Source: Eucalyptus grandis
Lineage: Eukaryota; Streptophyta; Magnoliopsida; Myrtales; Myrtaceae
Reading direction: 5' to 3'
NCBI RefSeq assembly: GCF_016545825.1
Contig: NC_052620.1
Coordinates: 15,624,001 to 15,688,000 of the forward strand
Length of the DNA: 64,000 nucleotides
Shown here: positions 47,112 to 59,271 of the stretch, in pieces
Numbering within the stretch: position 1 is the stretch's first letter
Layout of the letters: each line of letters begins with the position of its first letter
The notes under the pieces: model-generated
Database searches by the model: none
Seen by the model: only the letters and a program-made list of their open reading frames with translations
What the model was told of the DNA's origin: nothing
Translations under genes and position numbers: made by a program

Positions 47112-47997
47112 GGTGGGCTCGAGGCAACGGCGCGGATTTAGGGAAAAGATCGTTCTGGTTTCCATCTCTGCTGGTTGGACGGCGGAGGAGTTAGTGTCGG
47201 GAACTATCAGGATGATTTGGCTGTGATGTCTTTATTTATTGAACGATCTCTGTTGAATCGTTGATGTATATATCTGGAGACTATCGTTACTTTTCTTATT
47301 CACGGATTATGAGACATGTGCCTTTTCTGAGCTCGTTTGATTTATATATGCCCCTTGCTAATGGCTAATTTTCTAACAATAAGGTTAACTTACACTTTAA
47401 ACCAATGCTCGCTAGCGCAGTACATATGCTGATTAAGTCCTTTTCACCCTCGCGACAAGACTTTCTCCTTCCGATGGGAATTTCTTTGAAGCCCCTAGCA
47501 GCACACCCCCACTTCAAAAAAAAGAAAAGAAAAGAAAAGAAAAGAAAAGAAAACCTTCTTTTCTTGTTTCGCTTTGTCAGCCTTGCGTCTACGTGATGAG
47601 AAATCGATTATTTTGCAAAAACCATGACACAGCAATCCTAGGATTTTTTACCGATTTTTTCCTCACGTTTTCGCGCTCTCCCACGGTTGCGTCGCTTTCC
47701 CCTCGTTCCCTCGAATGGCAGGGTCAAGAACGAGAATTAGGGCTGGGTTGGTTGAGTGTAACAAACTGAGGGCTAGAGATAGTCTGGTTTCTGGGCTTTC
47801 AAGGAGTCTTTGTAATGCAAGTTGGACTTAACATATAGACTTAATAAAAGTGCATGGGCCAGGGGCTTGGCTTGGACGAATTGGATCGAGCCCAGTGCAT
47901 ATAATTAACATCCTTTCCAATCATTTGATGGAATTTAAGCCCTTTTTTTCTTTTTTGGTATTTAGAATTTTGGTTTTATTTATTAGTATTTTTAAAG
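47112..47997. other. 3' flank of the CYSTM gene
   Basis: Contains the (AAAAG)n microsatellite and no recognisable gene. Confidence 0.45.
47519..47554. repeat. (AAAAG)n microsatellite
   Basis: About six tandem AAAAG units. Confidence 0.9.
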
Positions 47998-48385
47998 GAA
48001 AAAACTACCAAAACTCCCAAATTACATCCACCGTAATACAAGTGCTCAAATTTTTTTTCTATAACACAAAAAAAGAATCTTAAACTTGTACTTGTGTGAC
48101 ACATTTACCTCCATTAAGGTTCTATCAATGAGCACCATAAAATAATAATAATAATAATACTAACATCACCCACGTGACTAAAATGAAATAAAAACGATGT
48201 TTTGGCTAAATAATTATCTAATGGAACCTTAACAAAGAGTAAATATGTCATATAGGTACAAAATTAGGGTTTAGGTAAATGTATTACAATGAGACGGCAT
48301 GTAATTTTTGATGTCATAGAAAATTACAGGGTAAATATATTACAACATGCATAGTTTAGGGCTTTCGTGGCTTTTTCACCGTTTT
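47998..48385. mobile_element. AT-rich foldback MITE
   Basis: The left end is GAAAAAACTACCAAAACTCC, and the right end on the minus strand is GTGAAAAAGCCACGAAAGCC. Both halves carry inverted 'AAACTTGTAC...ACATTTAC'-type motifs, as in the element at 4173-4663. Non-coding. Confidence 0.5.
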
Positions 48386-48477
48386 TAATATAAAAATACC
48401 TAAATTGCTAATTTTGCTTACATTTTTGGCTAAAAATTAAAAGTCAACATCTCTATGTTCTTTAGAGTAAGAAAATT

Positions 48478-49182
48478 ATGTTTGGTTGTCTCAATTTCTA
48501 GACGGAATAATACTAAATAGGATATGATATGAAATTTAGGAAATTTGATATATCATATCCACCGTTTGGTAAATTACAATAACAACAAAACCATATATAT
48601 TTATATCCCATGATATCCATTACTTGGTATAAACAGCATATTAATATAAAAAAATGTAAAAATTGAATAAATAAAGACGGTAAAAATCTCTCATGACACT
48701 CTTGCCAACTTCATTTTTATTTTCTTATTTTTAATTATTTTCCATCTCTTTTTATTTCTTTTTTTTTCCTTACATCATTTTCTCATAAAATTTTGTTAAA
48801 TAGTAAACAATACAAATATACCTAAAATACTAAAATATGTAATAAATATATATAATTATAAGATAGAAAGAATGAAATGTAAATAAAAGCATGGATAAAA
48901 ATTGTTTTTATTTTATTTTATTTTTATATTAGAATACAATTGTTGTTTATATTCAAATATTATTTTAATTTTATTAATTTAAGAAGTTTTTTATTCAAGA
49001 AAACTAATTTTTATAAAATCTTATTACCTTTATAGTTTATCCCACCTTCTTTATGGGATAATTTTATCTAGATTATATCTTTTTTATATCCGATTTTATT
49101 TAGTTCTAAGTAAACATCAAACATAGGATAGATCAATTTTATCATATTATGAATTCTATCTCGACTACCAAACATCAACAAA
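48478..49182. mobile_element. Tourist-like MITE, AT-rich
   Basis: The left end is ATGTTTGGTTGTCTCAATTT, and the right end on the minus strand is ATGTTTGGTAGTCGAGATAG. Subterminal GATATGATAT/ATCATATC motifs recall the element at 12770-13874. Non-coding. Confidence 0.55.
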
Positions 49183-50179
49183 TCCAGTTATCTCCTTCCA
49201 AGTGAGTGAAAATACTGCCTTAACGGTGGTCTTGTTCATTGCCTAAAGTAAATCTTCTCTTACAACAAGAAAAAGCAACCAAGGAAATTTTCTCTTGCTG
49301 CAATCTCTCTTCGTTTTCTTTCTTTGACGAGATTCTTCATGCTTCAATTTTTGACGTATTATTTCCCAAGATTTCCCCGATAGACCACCAATCACTCTAC
49401 CTTAATAAATTTCATATTCATCTCTAATTTCTAAAAGCGGAGGAATTAATTAAAGAATAAGAATGCTTGATATTGTTTATTTAAATGTCAAATTTTATGT
49501 TATCAATGAATTTGATCCCAATTTTCATGGGATGGACGACAAGACTGAGGGTTAACATTAAGGTGTCAACATGTTGTAACATCACTCAAAATTCACATAA
49601 GCTCACATAAACAGTCCTTGGAGGAGCGATCATCAGGTCGCTCAATAACCTTGACCATCGTCTTGGATTGAGTCATGCATGCATGTCTATATCCATAAGA
49701 AGCGACCTTTGCCTTAATCTATTATCTATCAATTATATCTTCACCTTTGGACACATCTTTTTCCATCTCGAAATACTGGCAAAAAGAAAGAAAGAAAGAA
49801 AAAGCCACATAACCTGTAACTACCCACGCCACATTGAAAGAAAAAAAGTGTATCATATAAGGCCTTTGCCCTCAACTTGAACTCGATGATGAGAGCTATA
49901 TGATTCACGTGGTGCTAGTGCCTGTAAAAATGGTTACATAACTGGCAACACATGGAACAGGTCATGGTATATAAGTGCCAAGGTTATCCGCTGTCTTGCT
50001 TTTGCCGGGAAACTCTTTAAAGGTTTTCCACTACCAAAAGTTTAATGAGCTATCGAGGTGTGTATCTTACTAGGAGATTAAACTACAAATCTTTTTAAGG
50101 TCGTTCTTAACTATATGTATTTGAGTTGCATGAAACACTCGACAAGATTGAAAAGTGAGTTGAATCAAAATCAGAGCGC
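49183..50179. other. Non-coding stretch
   Basis: No gene is seen. An (AAAG)n patch lies at about 49783-49803. Confidence 0.4.
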
Positions 50180-50188
50180 TTTAATGAG

Positions 50189-51074
50189 GGGAAAAGTATT
50201 AAAAAGTCTTAAATTTTTTGTATTTATGCCAATTTAGTCCTAAACTATTTTTTTTTTTTACGAATTTAGTTGTAAACCTTTTTACTTAGTGCCAATTCAA
50301 TCTTTTATAGCTAATTTTGGCCAGATTTTACTGACTAGGCATTGGCTGGCTAATGTGGTATGATCGGCAAGACATTGATAAATTTTAATAATATTACAAA
50401 ATTTTTGAAATTTTTATTTTCTTTTTATTTTCCTTTTTTTCTTTTTTCCTTCTCCTCCTCCTTCCTCTAGCCGGTCGCCGACCTTCCTCCAATTGGTCGT
50501 CGGACTTTGACAACCAACTAGAGGCGATGGCCGGTGAGGGTAGCCTCGTACTAGTCGACAAGGCTCGCCGCTATTGGTGAGGCTCAAGCCCTCACTAGTA
50601 GTCGTGAGGGTGGCCTCGCGTCGGGCCGGCGAGGGTCTAGCCTTGCTGGATCTAGCAAGATCGAGCCTCGCCCATGGCCAGCAAGGCTTGACCCTTGCTA
50701 GCTCGGCACAAGGCTAGCTCAAGGCCGGCCAAGCCACGAGGGCAGCCTCGTGCTAGGCCGGCAAGGCTCACTCGTCGAGTTAGCTAGGGTCAAGCCTCGC
50801 GGCCATGGGCGAGGCTCGACCTCTCTACCATTGCCTTTGGCCGCTCACCAAGGTCCGGCGACCAACCGGACAAAGGAGAAGGAGAAGGAAAAAAGAAAAA
50901 GAAAAAGAAAATAAGATAATTTTAAAATATTAAAATATTATTAAAGTTATTTACATCGCGCCAATTGTGCTACATCAGCCAACTGGTGCCCAAATAGCAA
51001 AAATGGCCAAAATTAGTTGGAAATGACTAAATTGGCATTGAAAAAGGTTTAGGACTTTTTTAACACTTTTCCTC
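50189..51074. mobile_element. Mutator-like foldback MITE with 9-bp duplication
   Basis: A 9-bp direct repeat, TTTAATGAG, borders the element at 50180-50188 and 51075-51083. The left end is GGGAAAAGTATTAAAAAGTC, and the right end on the minus strand is GAGGAAAAGTGTTAAAAAAGTC. Nine-bp target duplications are typical of Mutator-like elements. AT-rich arms are followed by a GC-rich core (50450-50890) of inverted GGCGAGGCTCG / CGAGCCTCGCC-type motifs. No transposase is present. Confidence 0.8.
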
Positions 51075-51261
51075 TTTAATGAGAACATCTTCTCCATGAA
51101 CAAGCTTAAATTGGACTAGTTTCCATACAAATATAGCAATCTTTAATGAGTATGTGCATTTCAAGGAGGCTTCCACTATGGTCCTTGGGCTAATTAAGTG
51201 AAGACACCCACATGTCTAATCAAATAAAAAAGAATATTGAATATTAATAGATAGGATAAAG

Positions 51262-51626
51262 GCATCACAAATGGCACAACTTTTGTGTAATACTCACTAA
51301 AATGTTATAAATTTTTTCGACCTTTGAAGTATCATAACTTCAAAAAAAAAAAAAAAAAAAAAACTTTCACTTGAGTATCGTAATTTTCAATTGATTACAT
51401 GAATACCATAACTTTTTAAAAGCATGCACTTATAAGTGCTGGAAATTTGACATACATAGCACTTGTTGTGAACATTATAAAAAAGTTTCGACGCTTAAGT
51501 AATCAATTGAAAAGTGAAACACTCAAGTAATCGGGAAAATAGCTATGGCAATCAAGTAACAAAAACAAAAGGTTACAGCATGGAAATGAGCAATATATAA
51601 AATTTATGATGCTTGTAGTGTTTTTT
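51262..51626. mobile_element. AT-rich foldback MITE
   Basis: The halves are diverged inverted copies: left GGCATCACAAATGGCACAAC...GTAATACTC, and right (minus strand) CACTACAAGCATCATAAATT. Repeated 'ATAACTTTT..AAGTATC' motifs lie between. A homopolymer A run lies at about 51343-51363. Confidence 0.4.
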
Positions 51627-51695
51627 TCCCTCGATAGTTTGTAGATTATAGTACAAGCAAACTTTGTTTAGTCACATCCAACTAAGGACCTTTGG

Positions 51696-51905
51696 CTCTT
51701 GCTACCTGAAAAATGAAAATGAATACAATGAGATTAGATTAGATTTTCCGAATTGGAAGTTTAACCTTAAAGATATTTCATTGGTGATGGGAAGAAGCCT
51801 CTTGCTACTTGAAAAATGAAGATGAATACAATCAGATTAGTCTAGATTTTTCGAATTGGAAGTTTAACCTTAAAGATATTTCTTTGGTAATGGGAAGAAG
51901 CTTCT
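51696..51905. repeat. Tandem duplication, period 103 bp
   Basis: Two copies share CTCTTGCTAC, GAATTGGAAGTTTAACCTTA and TGGGAAGAAGC and differ at only a few positions, so the event is recent. Confidence 0.9.
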
Positions 51906-52360
51906 TGTGCACTTTTATGTTCTAATTTGCATTTATTATGTTAGGACTAACAACACGAATTAGAGAGAGGTGAATAAGTTGTTTTAAAATTTTTGACAAT
52001 CTTTTTCCGAAATTAGCAAATGCTAAGTAAAGATTAGATCAATTTCACATTTTAAAGATTATAAGCAAATTGTGTGCTTATGCAGGTAAATGAAGGAGAA
52101 ACAATAACACAATAATATATAGTGGTTCGACTTTATCTCCAAGTTTATGTGCACTTTCATCACTAACAGCACAAGTCAGGCTAAAGAGCACTAGTAATTT
52201 GCTAAACCAATTACACTCAGCACGCACGCATTTTCTTTCAGATAATATAGCACACAATCAAGAATTAGGTGTTGCTATCAATTTGGCACACTTGCTTTTT
52301 TTACACAAGTATAGGAAAACTTCTAGGACACTTTTAGCTGAACATAATGAGATACGACTC
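51906..52360. other. Non-coding stretch
   Basis: Possibly part of the retrotransposon debris that follows. No defined ends were found. Confidence 0.3.
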
Positions 52361-52690
52361 TCAATACTTGATCTCGTGGCCCTGGAGTTGTCGGAGCATC
52401 TCTTCAAGCTTAGAGATTTGTTTGTCCTCGTCAGTCCTTCGCGTGGCCAAGGGCGAAACTTGCGCCCCATCGCTTGTCCCATCACTTGCCGTAACTTGTG
52501 TTCCATCATTAACTATAGCATTCACCACATCACTAGCAGTGAACGAACCATCGATAAATACGCCCTTGCCTTTATGTTCCGGATCAACATCAGACTGTTG
52601 GTGTGCAACTGCGGGAGGTGGAGTGAGACGAGCTTGGAGTATATCAAAACGCTTGGTAAGTTGTTTCCGTACATTAAGGGCTGGCTTCAC
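52361..52690 (-). mobile_element. LTR-retrotransposon gag-like fragment
   Basis: The minus-strand ORF of 109 codons ends in ISKLEEMLRQLQGHE, preceded by a Thr/Asp/Ser-rich linker and FDILQARLTPPPAVAHQQS. This pattern (variable linker, then a K/R-x-LEE-x-LRQ-x-QG helix) is typical of the N-terminus of plant Ty3/gypsy gag proteins. No capsid, zinc-knuckle or pol sequence follows, as the frame stops directly after it. Assignment is by style of sequence and is moderate. Confidence 0.45.
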
Positions 52691-53986
52691 TTCATTCTCA
52701 AGACTAGTGATGCAGTTCTATTCATCAAGATTTGGTCATGGCAACTCTTGAGTGAGTGTGGATTGGATTCTTCAAGAAGCCATGATGTGACAATTTTACC
52801 TTGCAAGATGAAAGCGCAAATACTAGTTTAAGAACAAGATGTGGTAAAAGGTTTTGACATGAGAGTAGGCACTTTAATGTCATTTTCCTGAAAATTGCAT
52901 TAGAACGGCAAAGCAAGATTTGGCTCGAACCGTGACCTATCAACCTTCCCTTTCGTCGAGGATTCAACATCGTCTCCCAATGAACTTCTCCAGAAGAACG
53001 ATGAAGATCCCAATGGTGAAAAGCACCTCCCAATTATGCCCTAGTGATCAAATTATGAACTCAAAGAATATTACCTACCAACCCCACCACTTTGGCCTGT
53101 TCTAGGATCACGACAAGATATATGAATGCCTTTTTAATTCGTCATATCAGTCAAGTTGGTGTCTAGGATAATTGTCACAAAAAAAAAAGGGCGGTGTCTA
53201 GGATGTCCACAAGCAAACTATGCGTCAAAATTGATGTTCAGCACAATAAGAGACAAGCGTGCAATCTAGAAAAGCTATGTAAAATCTAATCTAGCGATGT
53301 GGTGGACCATCTCCTCATATTTGAAATATATTTCTGCGAAAATAACGATTTGAATGGGGACACTTTGAATTAGGATTGTGTCAAACATATTTAAAGCGAA
53401 AGCAAAATAAAAAAGCAATTTTTAAAAGATTAATCGTGCATGATACAAGAAAAGAGCATTAGACACTGCACAATTTCCTATAATATTTGTATTTCAATAT
53501 AGCTTCTCAGCTGTCACCGCCAGTCATCCTTACCAACCTTCGTTCAAGTTGTCGATGCCCTTTGCCATACCACCTTAGCTTCACCTTCTCGCCTCAAATT
53601 TGGGCATTCAATGCGACATTCGGGACCATGAGATCAAATCTGATTTCGCCAACCTTAGGCTTAGGTGAGGCCAAGTGTCGTGGTGGTGGTGACTTTTTTG
53701 GTCATTGGGTCGCGATTACCATGACTCAAATCTTCATTGAGAGAGAGGGAGGGAGAGAGGGGCAGAGATTAAAACTCAGGTACGAGTGATTTTTGTAGTT
53801 TCTAAAAAGAGCGGGACAATTCAGTCATTTACAAAACATTTTTTTTTTCTCGAAGGAGGCAAAATCATTTCGTATCAACATACACATAGGTTGCCCCCTG
53901 TTGATGTTGGATAGGATCGCACGTTGTTCGGTTGATAGCCGTAGAATTACTCGATCACACGTCTGACTGGATTATTTTATTTGTAG
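52691..53986. other. Non-coding; 5' edge of the NAGS remnant
   Basis: A plus-strand ORF at 53487-53789 has no recognisable domain. The missing NAGS N-terminal exons are not here. Confidence 0.4.
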
Positions 53987-56900
53987 CGAAGAGGAGTTAT
54001 TGAAGGTGTTGATTTTGGGGCAACGGGTGAAGTAAAGAAAGTGGATGTTTCTCGCATTCGTGAGAGGCTTGATGGTGGATGTATAGTTGTATTAACCAAC
54101 CTGGGCTATTCCAGCTCCGGAGAAGTTCTGAATTGCAAGTATGGATTATTGATTTTGATGCCTATCCCGTCTTAAAAGCTTGTTTTGCTTATGCGATCAT
54201 CTTGCCATACCCTTTCAGTTGTCTTCAAAATGAAGGTGATGTTTAAGATGTACTGTTGTGGACGTAACTTTCCATTCAAATTTGTTCTGTTTAGATTTTA
54301 TTTATGGCCTACTACAGATGAGACTTCACAGTTTGGGTGTCTCCAACACCCATGTGTTTCTTCCTCTGTAAAGTTGATTAACTGATTAAACAGTTATTGC
54401 GGGGATGATTTGGAGAATGGAAATGTTAATTTCATAGATTCAAGCATTTAGTCAACTTGTTGACAGAACTAATTTTTAAACTGATTAGCAACTTATGGGG
54501 AAAGTTGGGTCATATCCTTATCTTCTTCCTGTTTCTCGGTGTAGCAAAGCTAAGGGAGCTTTCTACAGATTGTAAGTGTGTGCTGAATGTTTTATGCATA
54601 TACTGACTGACCATTCATTGTAATATCTCAAGAATGATGCTTTAGACATAGGATCTCCCTGACTCTCACAAACAAGGAGACTAATGTATAAGGTGCTTAA
54701 TATGTGGTCCATATCTCTAATACTTTATTTTTTAATGTCGTTTGATGAACTCCTGTTAAATCGATGCAGCACTTAGGAAGTCGCTACAGCTTGTGCTCTA
54801 GCTATTGGTGCAGAAAAACTTATTTGTATCGTAGATGGTCAAATCCTCGATGAAAATGGACGCCTTATCAGATTTTTAACCCTTGATGAAGCAGACACGT
54901 TGATTAGAAAACGAGCTAAGCAAAGTGAAACAGCAGCTAACTATGTGGAAGCTGTCAGTCAAGGTGATGCATTTGGCACCTGTCTTGGAGGCAAGAACTG
55001 CAATGGAGCAGCTCCTCTGTATAATGGAAGTAGTTTCACTCCTTCACATAATGGAAAGGGTTTCCTTGAGAAAGGGAATGCTACCTTTCAAAACGGTGTT
55101 GGTTTTGACAACGAAAATGGACTTTGGGAAGGTGAACAAGTTTTGCTATTGGAGGTTTGGAACATCAAAGTCGGTTCGATTACCTGGCAGAGTTGGTTGT
55201 TGCTGCTTGGTTTGCAGGGTAACTTCTTACTTTTTCTATCTAGTAATTAACTGTCGAACTAGAAAATCATGTTTGGACATGCCCCATCATATATTTGTGG
55301 CACAGTTCTATCACGTTGGTGCCGTGCACGACATTATCATGTTTGGGACATGTCCCACCACAGCTTCTGTCGGCAGGTTTTGATCACTTTTTATGTGAGC
55401 TCAGTTAAGTTGTCAACTGGGGCTTGCAAACTTGGGGTGGGACTCACTTTCACCTACTGTATATTGGGTGAAGGAGCTGTAGACTAGTTCTGCAGAAAAA
55501 AGAGTAGTAATGCAGGAATCTTTGAACTTGTGAATCATGAAGACCAATAAATTTTGTCATCGTAAGTTTGTGTCTAGGCATTTTGCAGTTCATTTGGTTT
55601 CTATTCAGTTTTTCCTGGAGAATCGTGTGAAGACTAACAGAACAAATTAGTGGTTGCTGAATGGCTGCTCAAGTATCCACCACCATATTCTGCCGAACAC
55701 TGTATGTTATACCATGCAATTTTCTTTTCTGTTTGTTTTGTTACTTAAATTGCAAACACTGAATCCAATATAATCTCTTGGTAACTGCCTATGAACTCAG
55801 GAGAAATTGAATCTTTGATCAATTATAGAATGCATTATACTATCATCAGAAATTATAGTTCAGATGGAGGAACAAGACAAAGGTCATCTTGTTGGGTAGT
55901 GTGCAACTTAACCATCATTTGCTTCTGCCACATATATTGTCCATTTGTGTTAACATAATGCAGTAGAACTTATTTGATATTATCACACCAGTGCACTTTC
56001 AGCACTTGTCGCATAATTAATCTTCAAACCGCCAGGTCCTGGAACTGCTTCTTCCTGCATGCTTATGCTAATGTTTGAAAAAATATAAGCACTGTATCAA
56101 TAATTTCCTCATTATTGCCATTGATTCTATTTCCCGCTTTTCAATCAGCGTGGAGTTCAGAGGGTTCATTTGGTGGATGGCACCTTAGATGGAGCTTTGC
56201 TGCTGGAACTCTTTCAGAGAGATGGAATTGGTACTATGGTGGGTAGGTATGGATTCTCTACTTCAATAGTTCTTTGTTTCAGTAAGCTCCAGAATTTTGC
56301 CACTTATCAGTTTAATAGTAGCTTTGTGAGGAGAGAATTTACTACAAAATATATCAGCTCTGTGAAATCTTGACATGTCATAGTTTTCTAGAATTCTGAT
56401 CAAGAGATGGGTGAGGTTGCTTTATAGAATGGTTAACCATTGAACTTTTCAAATGGCGTGTGATTTAGGTTATGCAATGACTTGAAAGATGTAAGTGCAA
56501 CAGTGAATGAGGAAAACTTCCATTGTTGTTTAGAAAAGAGCCGAGAGGTGAAAATAATACAATTCTACACTGAAGTAATTCTGCCAATCTTCTTTCTCCT
56601 CATTTTCTTCCTTGCCTTGGGAAAGAAACTATGGGATCTTTTAGATCCCCAGACTTCAAGTACCAGTGAGGAAACTGGATGTCATTACTGCTGTTCTCAA
56701 AAACATCAAAACAAATCTCTACAACAGTTCTCTGTGATTGGTGGTTTTGTAATCTCAAAGTTGAACATGTCTGTAGTGGGATTTAGCTTTTCTCTTTGTT
56801 ATGTAAAAGGTGCTCTCACTGATGGCAAGGAAGGTAAAAGTGTCTCTCTTCCCCATTGTTGCTCCACCGCCCCGCCCCCACCCCCCCCCACATCCATCCT

Positions 56901-59271
56901 AGCTTTTATTGAACTCTTTTTCTTACTCTTTTCTTTGCTAACGTTAAGTTTTTGGAGTATACAAAGTACCGTGTCTAAAAACACAACAGCAGAAGGTAGG
57001 TGTGAAATTACTGTAATTACTGTCCCAACGGTTGATGTATATATGCTGTTCAATAGGTTGAAGCAGTGTTTTACTTCTGCTTATCATGGCGCTATGATGG
57101 AACTATGCTCATACTCTTCATACCTGCATATTTAATTTTCTGGGATCAAACTTTTTATTCCACCAGCAGTAGGTGAAGGTTAAAATCCCCTTGTCCTCAC
57201 CCTTACTAGGGCAAGGGCTTAGGTTGTACTGTCAATAAGTTAGTGATGCATAATGGTTGGCCTCTGAGCGCATGATCATCCATCTACCGAGTTATTGACT
57301 TGACTTTTTGCCCTGGGCATCCCTTGTTTGTAGATCCTGACCGTGACAGTAGTGAAATTACTCAATTGGCATCTGTTTGATCATCAAAAGTTATTTTGTG
57401 AATGTTTAGGTATTCTACTGTCACACGTTCTTTGTTCCTCCTTTTCTATCTTGTTACAAGAGTGTATATCCCTGTATAGCCTTTTAACAGATACCATTGG
57501 GATGATAGATCGATGTGGCTGTAATCAATGTAATTGAATGCTTCCCTAATTCTGCTGAAATAGAAAATCACACATTTTCTTGTACCATTGTAAGGGACAT
57601 GATTTATACTTGACGCCGTCTCATTTGTTGCTAATTTTTGTTAATCTATTTTCCAGTGATCTGTATGAGGGTACCAGAATGGCGAGGGAAACAGACTTTT
57701 CTGGAATAAGACAGATAATAAAACCTCTGGAAGACTCTGGCACATTGGTTAAGAGGACTGATCAAGAGGTTATGCCTCCTCCCTTTTTGGGCTTCTGATC
57801 GCTGAATCTTGCAATTTTCCTCCATGCTGTCTGTTGAGATTTCTACATGCTTTTTTGAAGAGAATAAATCTTTTAAGTTATTTACTTCACAATCTGAAGT
57901 TGACAATATATCCTTCTGGCCTTTACATTTTGGATAGCTACTCAAAGCATTGGATTCATTCATTGTGGTAGAGAGAGAGGGTCAGATCATAGCTTGCGCT
58001 GCTCTTTTCCCTTTCTTTGAAGAGAAGCGTGGGGAGGTTGCCACAATTGCAGTTTCTCCTGACTGCCGTGGACAAGGACAGGGAGATAAATTACTTGGTA
58101 AGAAGTTGCTTCTGACCATATGGCTCCAGCATTATTTGTTGTTACATAACTTAAGAATCTCGATCTAAGAATGCAATCTATTGGGTTGAACTTGCAATTA
58201 GATGCCTTCTGAATAAGAGTGTCCTTTTGGGATCTGCTCCTTTTAAGTTAAGTATTTAGTTATTAATTTGTCTACAGAAACAATAATTTTGAGTTAGCAA
58301 TAATAAAATGGAGCAATCTGGAATATTAACTTTTGCAATCGGCAAAGCAAGTGCAGAACATGAGAATAAATCCATTTTGAAGCCAAAGTTCCAAACATCA
58401 GGATGGACTAATGTGAATACCAAGATTTGTTTCCATATACCAAGATTACATAACTGGGGTTGCTGTATTTCAATCCTTACCCTCATTCTCAAGGATGAAA
58501 GGTACAAACGACCATTACTAGTATAAAATTGATACGTGGGAAGAAATTTGTCATTTACAGGTTTTTTTTTCTCTTAAAAATGCATGTAACCTTCTGAATA
58601 TCCCACTTATGCTGAAGTCTGAGACTTTGAAATCCTTTCTATTCTCTATTTTATGAAGTCTGGCATATATGGCATACAATGATATATATTTTGCATCTTG
58701 CTGTTACATCTGATGTCCAGCAAAAATATAGACTTAAGACAGCGCTATTGCCCTTTCTTTTGCCTGTAGAAAAAGCTGATTGTGTTCAACTTCGTTATTG
58801 AAAGTCAATTGCATAGAAATAAAGTGCTACTGGTTTTTTGGTGATTCTTTGTTGCTCCATTTAATTGATTGCTGTATCAACTGATTATGGTTCATCATTT
58901 GCAGATTATATTGAAAAGAAAGCATCCTCTCTTGGGTTGGAGAGGCTTTTCTTGCTCACAACCCGTACTGCAGATTGGTATATTTCCTAATCCTGGTTCT
59001 CATAAACATGAATATGTTTACCTCTTGCAGCGGAAACACTTGTGCACGTTGGTCAACCACAGTTGCCAGCCACTGTGCGCTTTGACTATTCATTTAATTG
59101 CAACTACTTCAGTCCTTGTCAATGCGTACGTTTGTGAGGCGTGGCTTCTCGCAGTGCTCCATTGATCAGATACCGGAGAAGAGAAGGAAAAGGATCAATC
59201 TGTCTCGCAACTCTAAGTACTACATGAAGAAGCTGTCGCCCAACACGAGCGGAATTACAGTTCTTAAATGA
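53987..59271 (+). pseudogene. N-acetylglutamate synthase (NAGS), C-terminal part, broken
   Basis: NAGS acetylates glutamate with acetyl-CoA, the first step of chloroplast arginine synthesis. Exons: 53987-54138 (EGVDFGATGEVKKVDVSRI, RERLDGGCIVVLTNLGYSS); 54770-55218 (EVATACALAIGAEKL, IRFLTLDEADTLIRKRAKQ); 56149-56246 (RGVQRVHLVDGTLDGALLL); 57657-57768 (SDLYEGTRMARETDFSGIRQ); 57938-58097 (GNAT motif AVSPDCRGQGQGDKLL); 58905-58977 (YIEKKASSLGLERLFLLTTR); about 59130-59271 (FVRRGF to SKYYMKKLSP). They give the end of the amino-acid-kinase-like domain and the whole GNAT domain. Defects: TAG instead of Tyr at the start of exon 2 (NT-stop-EVA), a 1-bp loss after GEQ and another before VCR, and AC instead of AG before the last exon. 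The transit peptide and N-terminal half are missing. Family call certain; function lost as read. Confidence 0.93.

Noticed and set aside
52199..52831. A 210-codon plus-strand ORF
   Set aside because: The opposite strand shows a gag-like, better-behaved protein pattern, and this ORF has no recognisable domain.
56482..57135. A 217-codon plus-strand ORF
   Set aside because: It lies wholly inside a NAGS intron, mixes T-rich hydrophobic runs and a poly-Pro tract from a C homopolymer, and matches no family I know.
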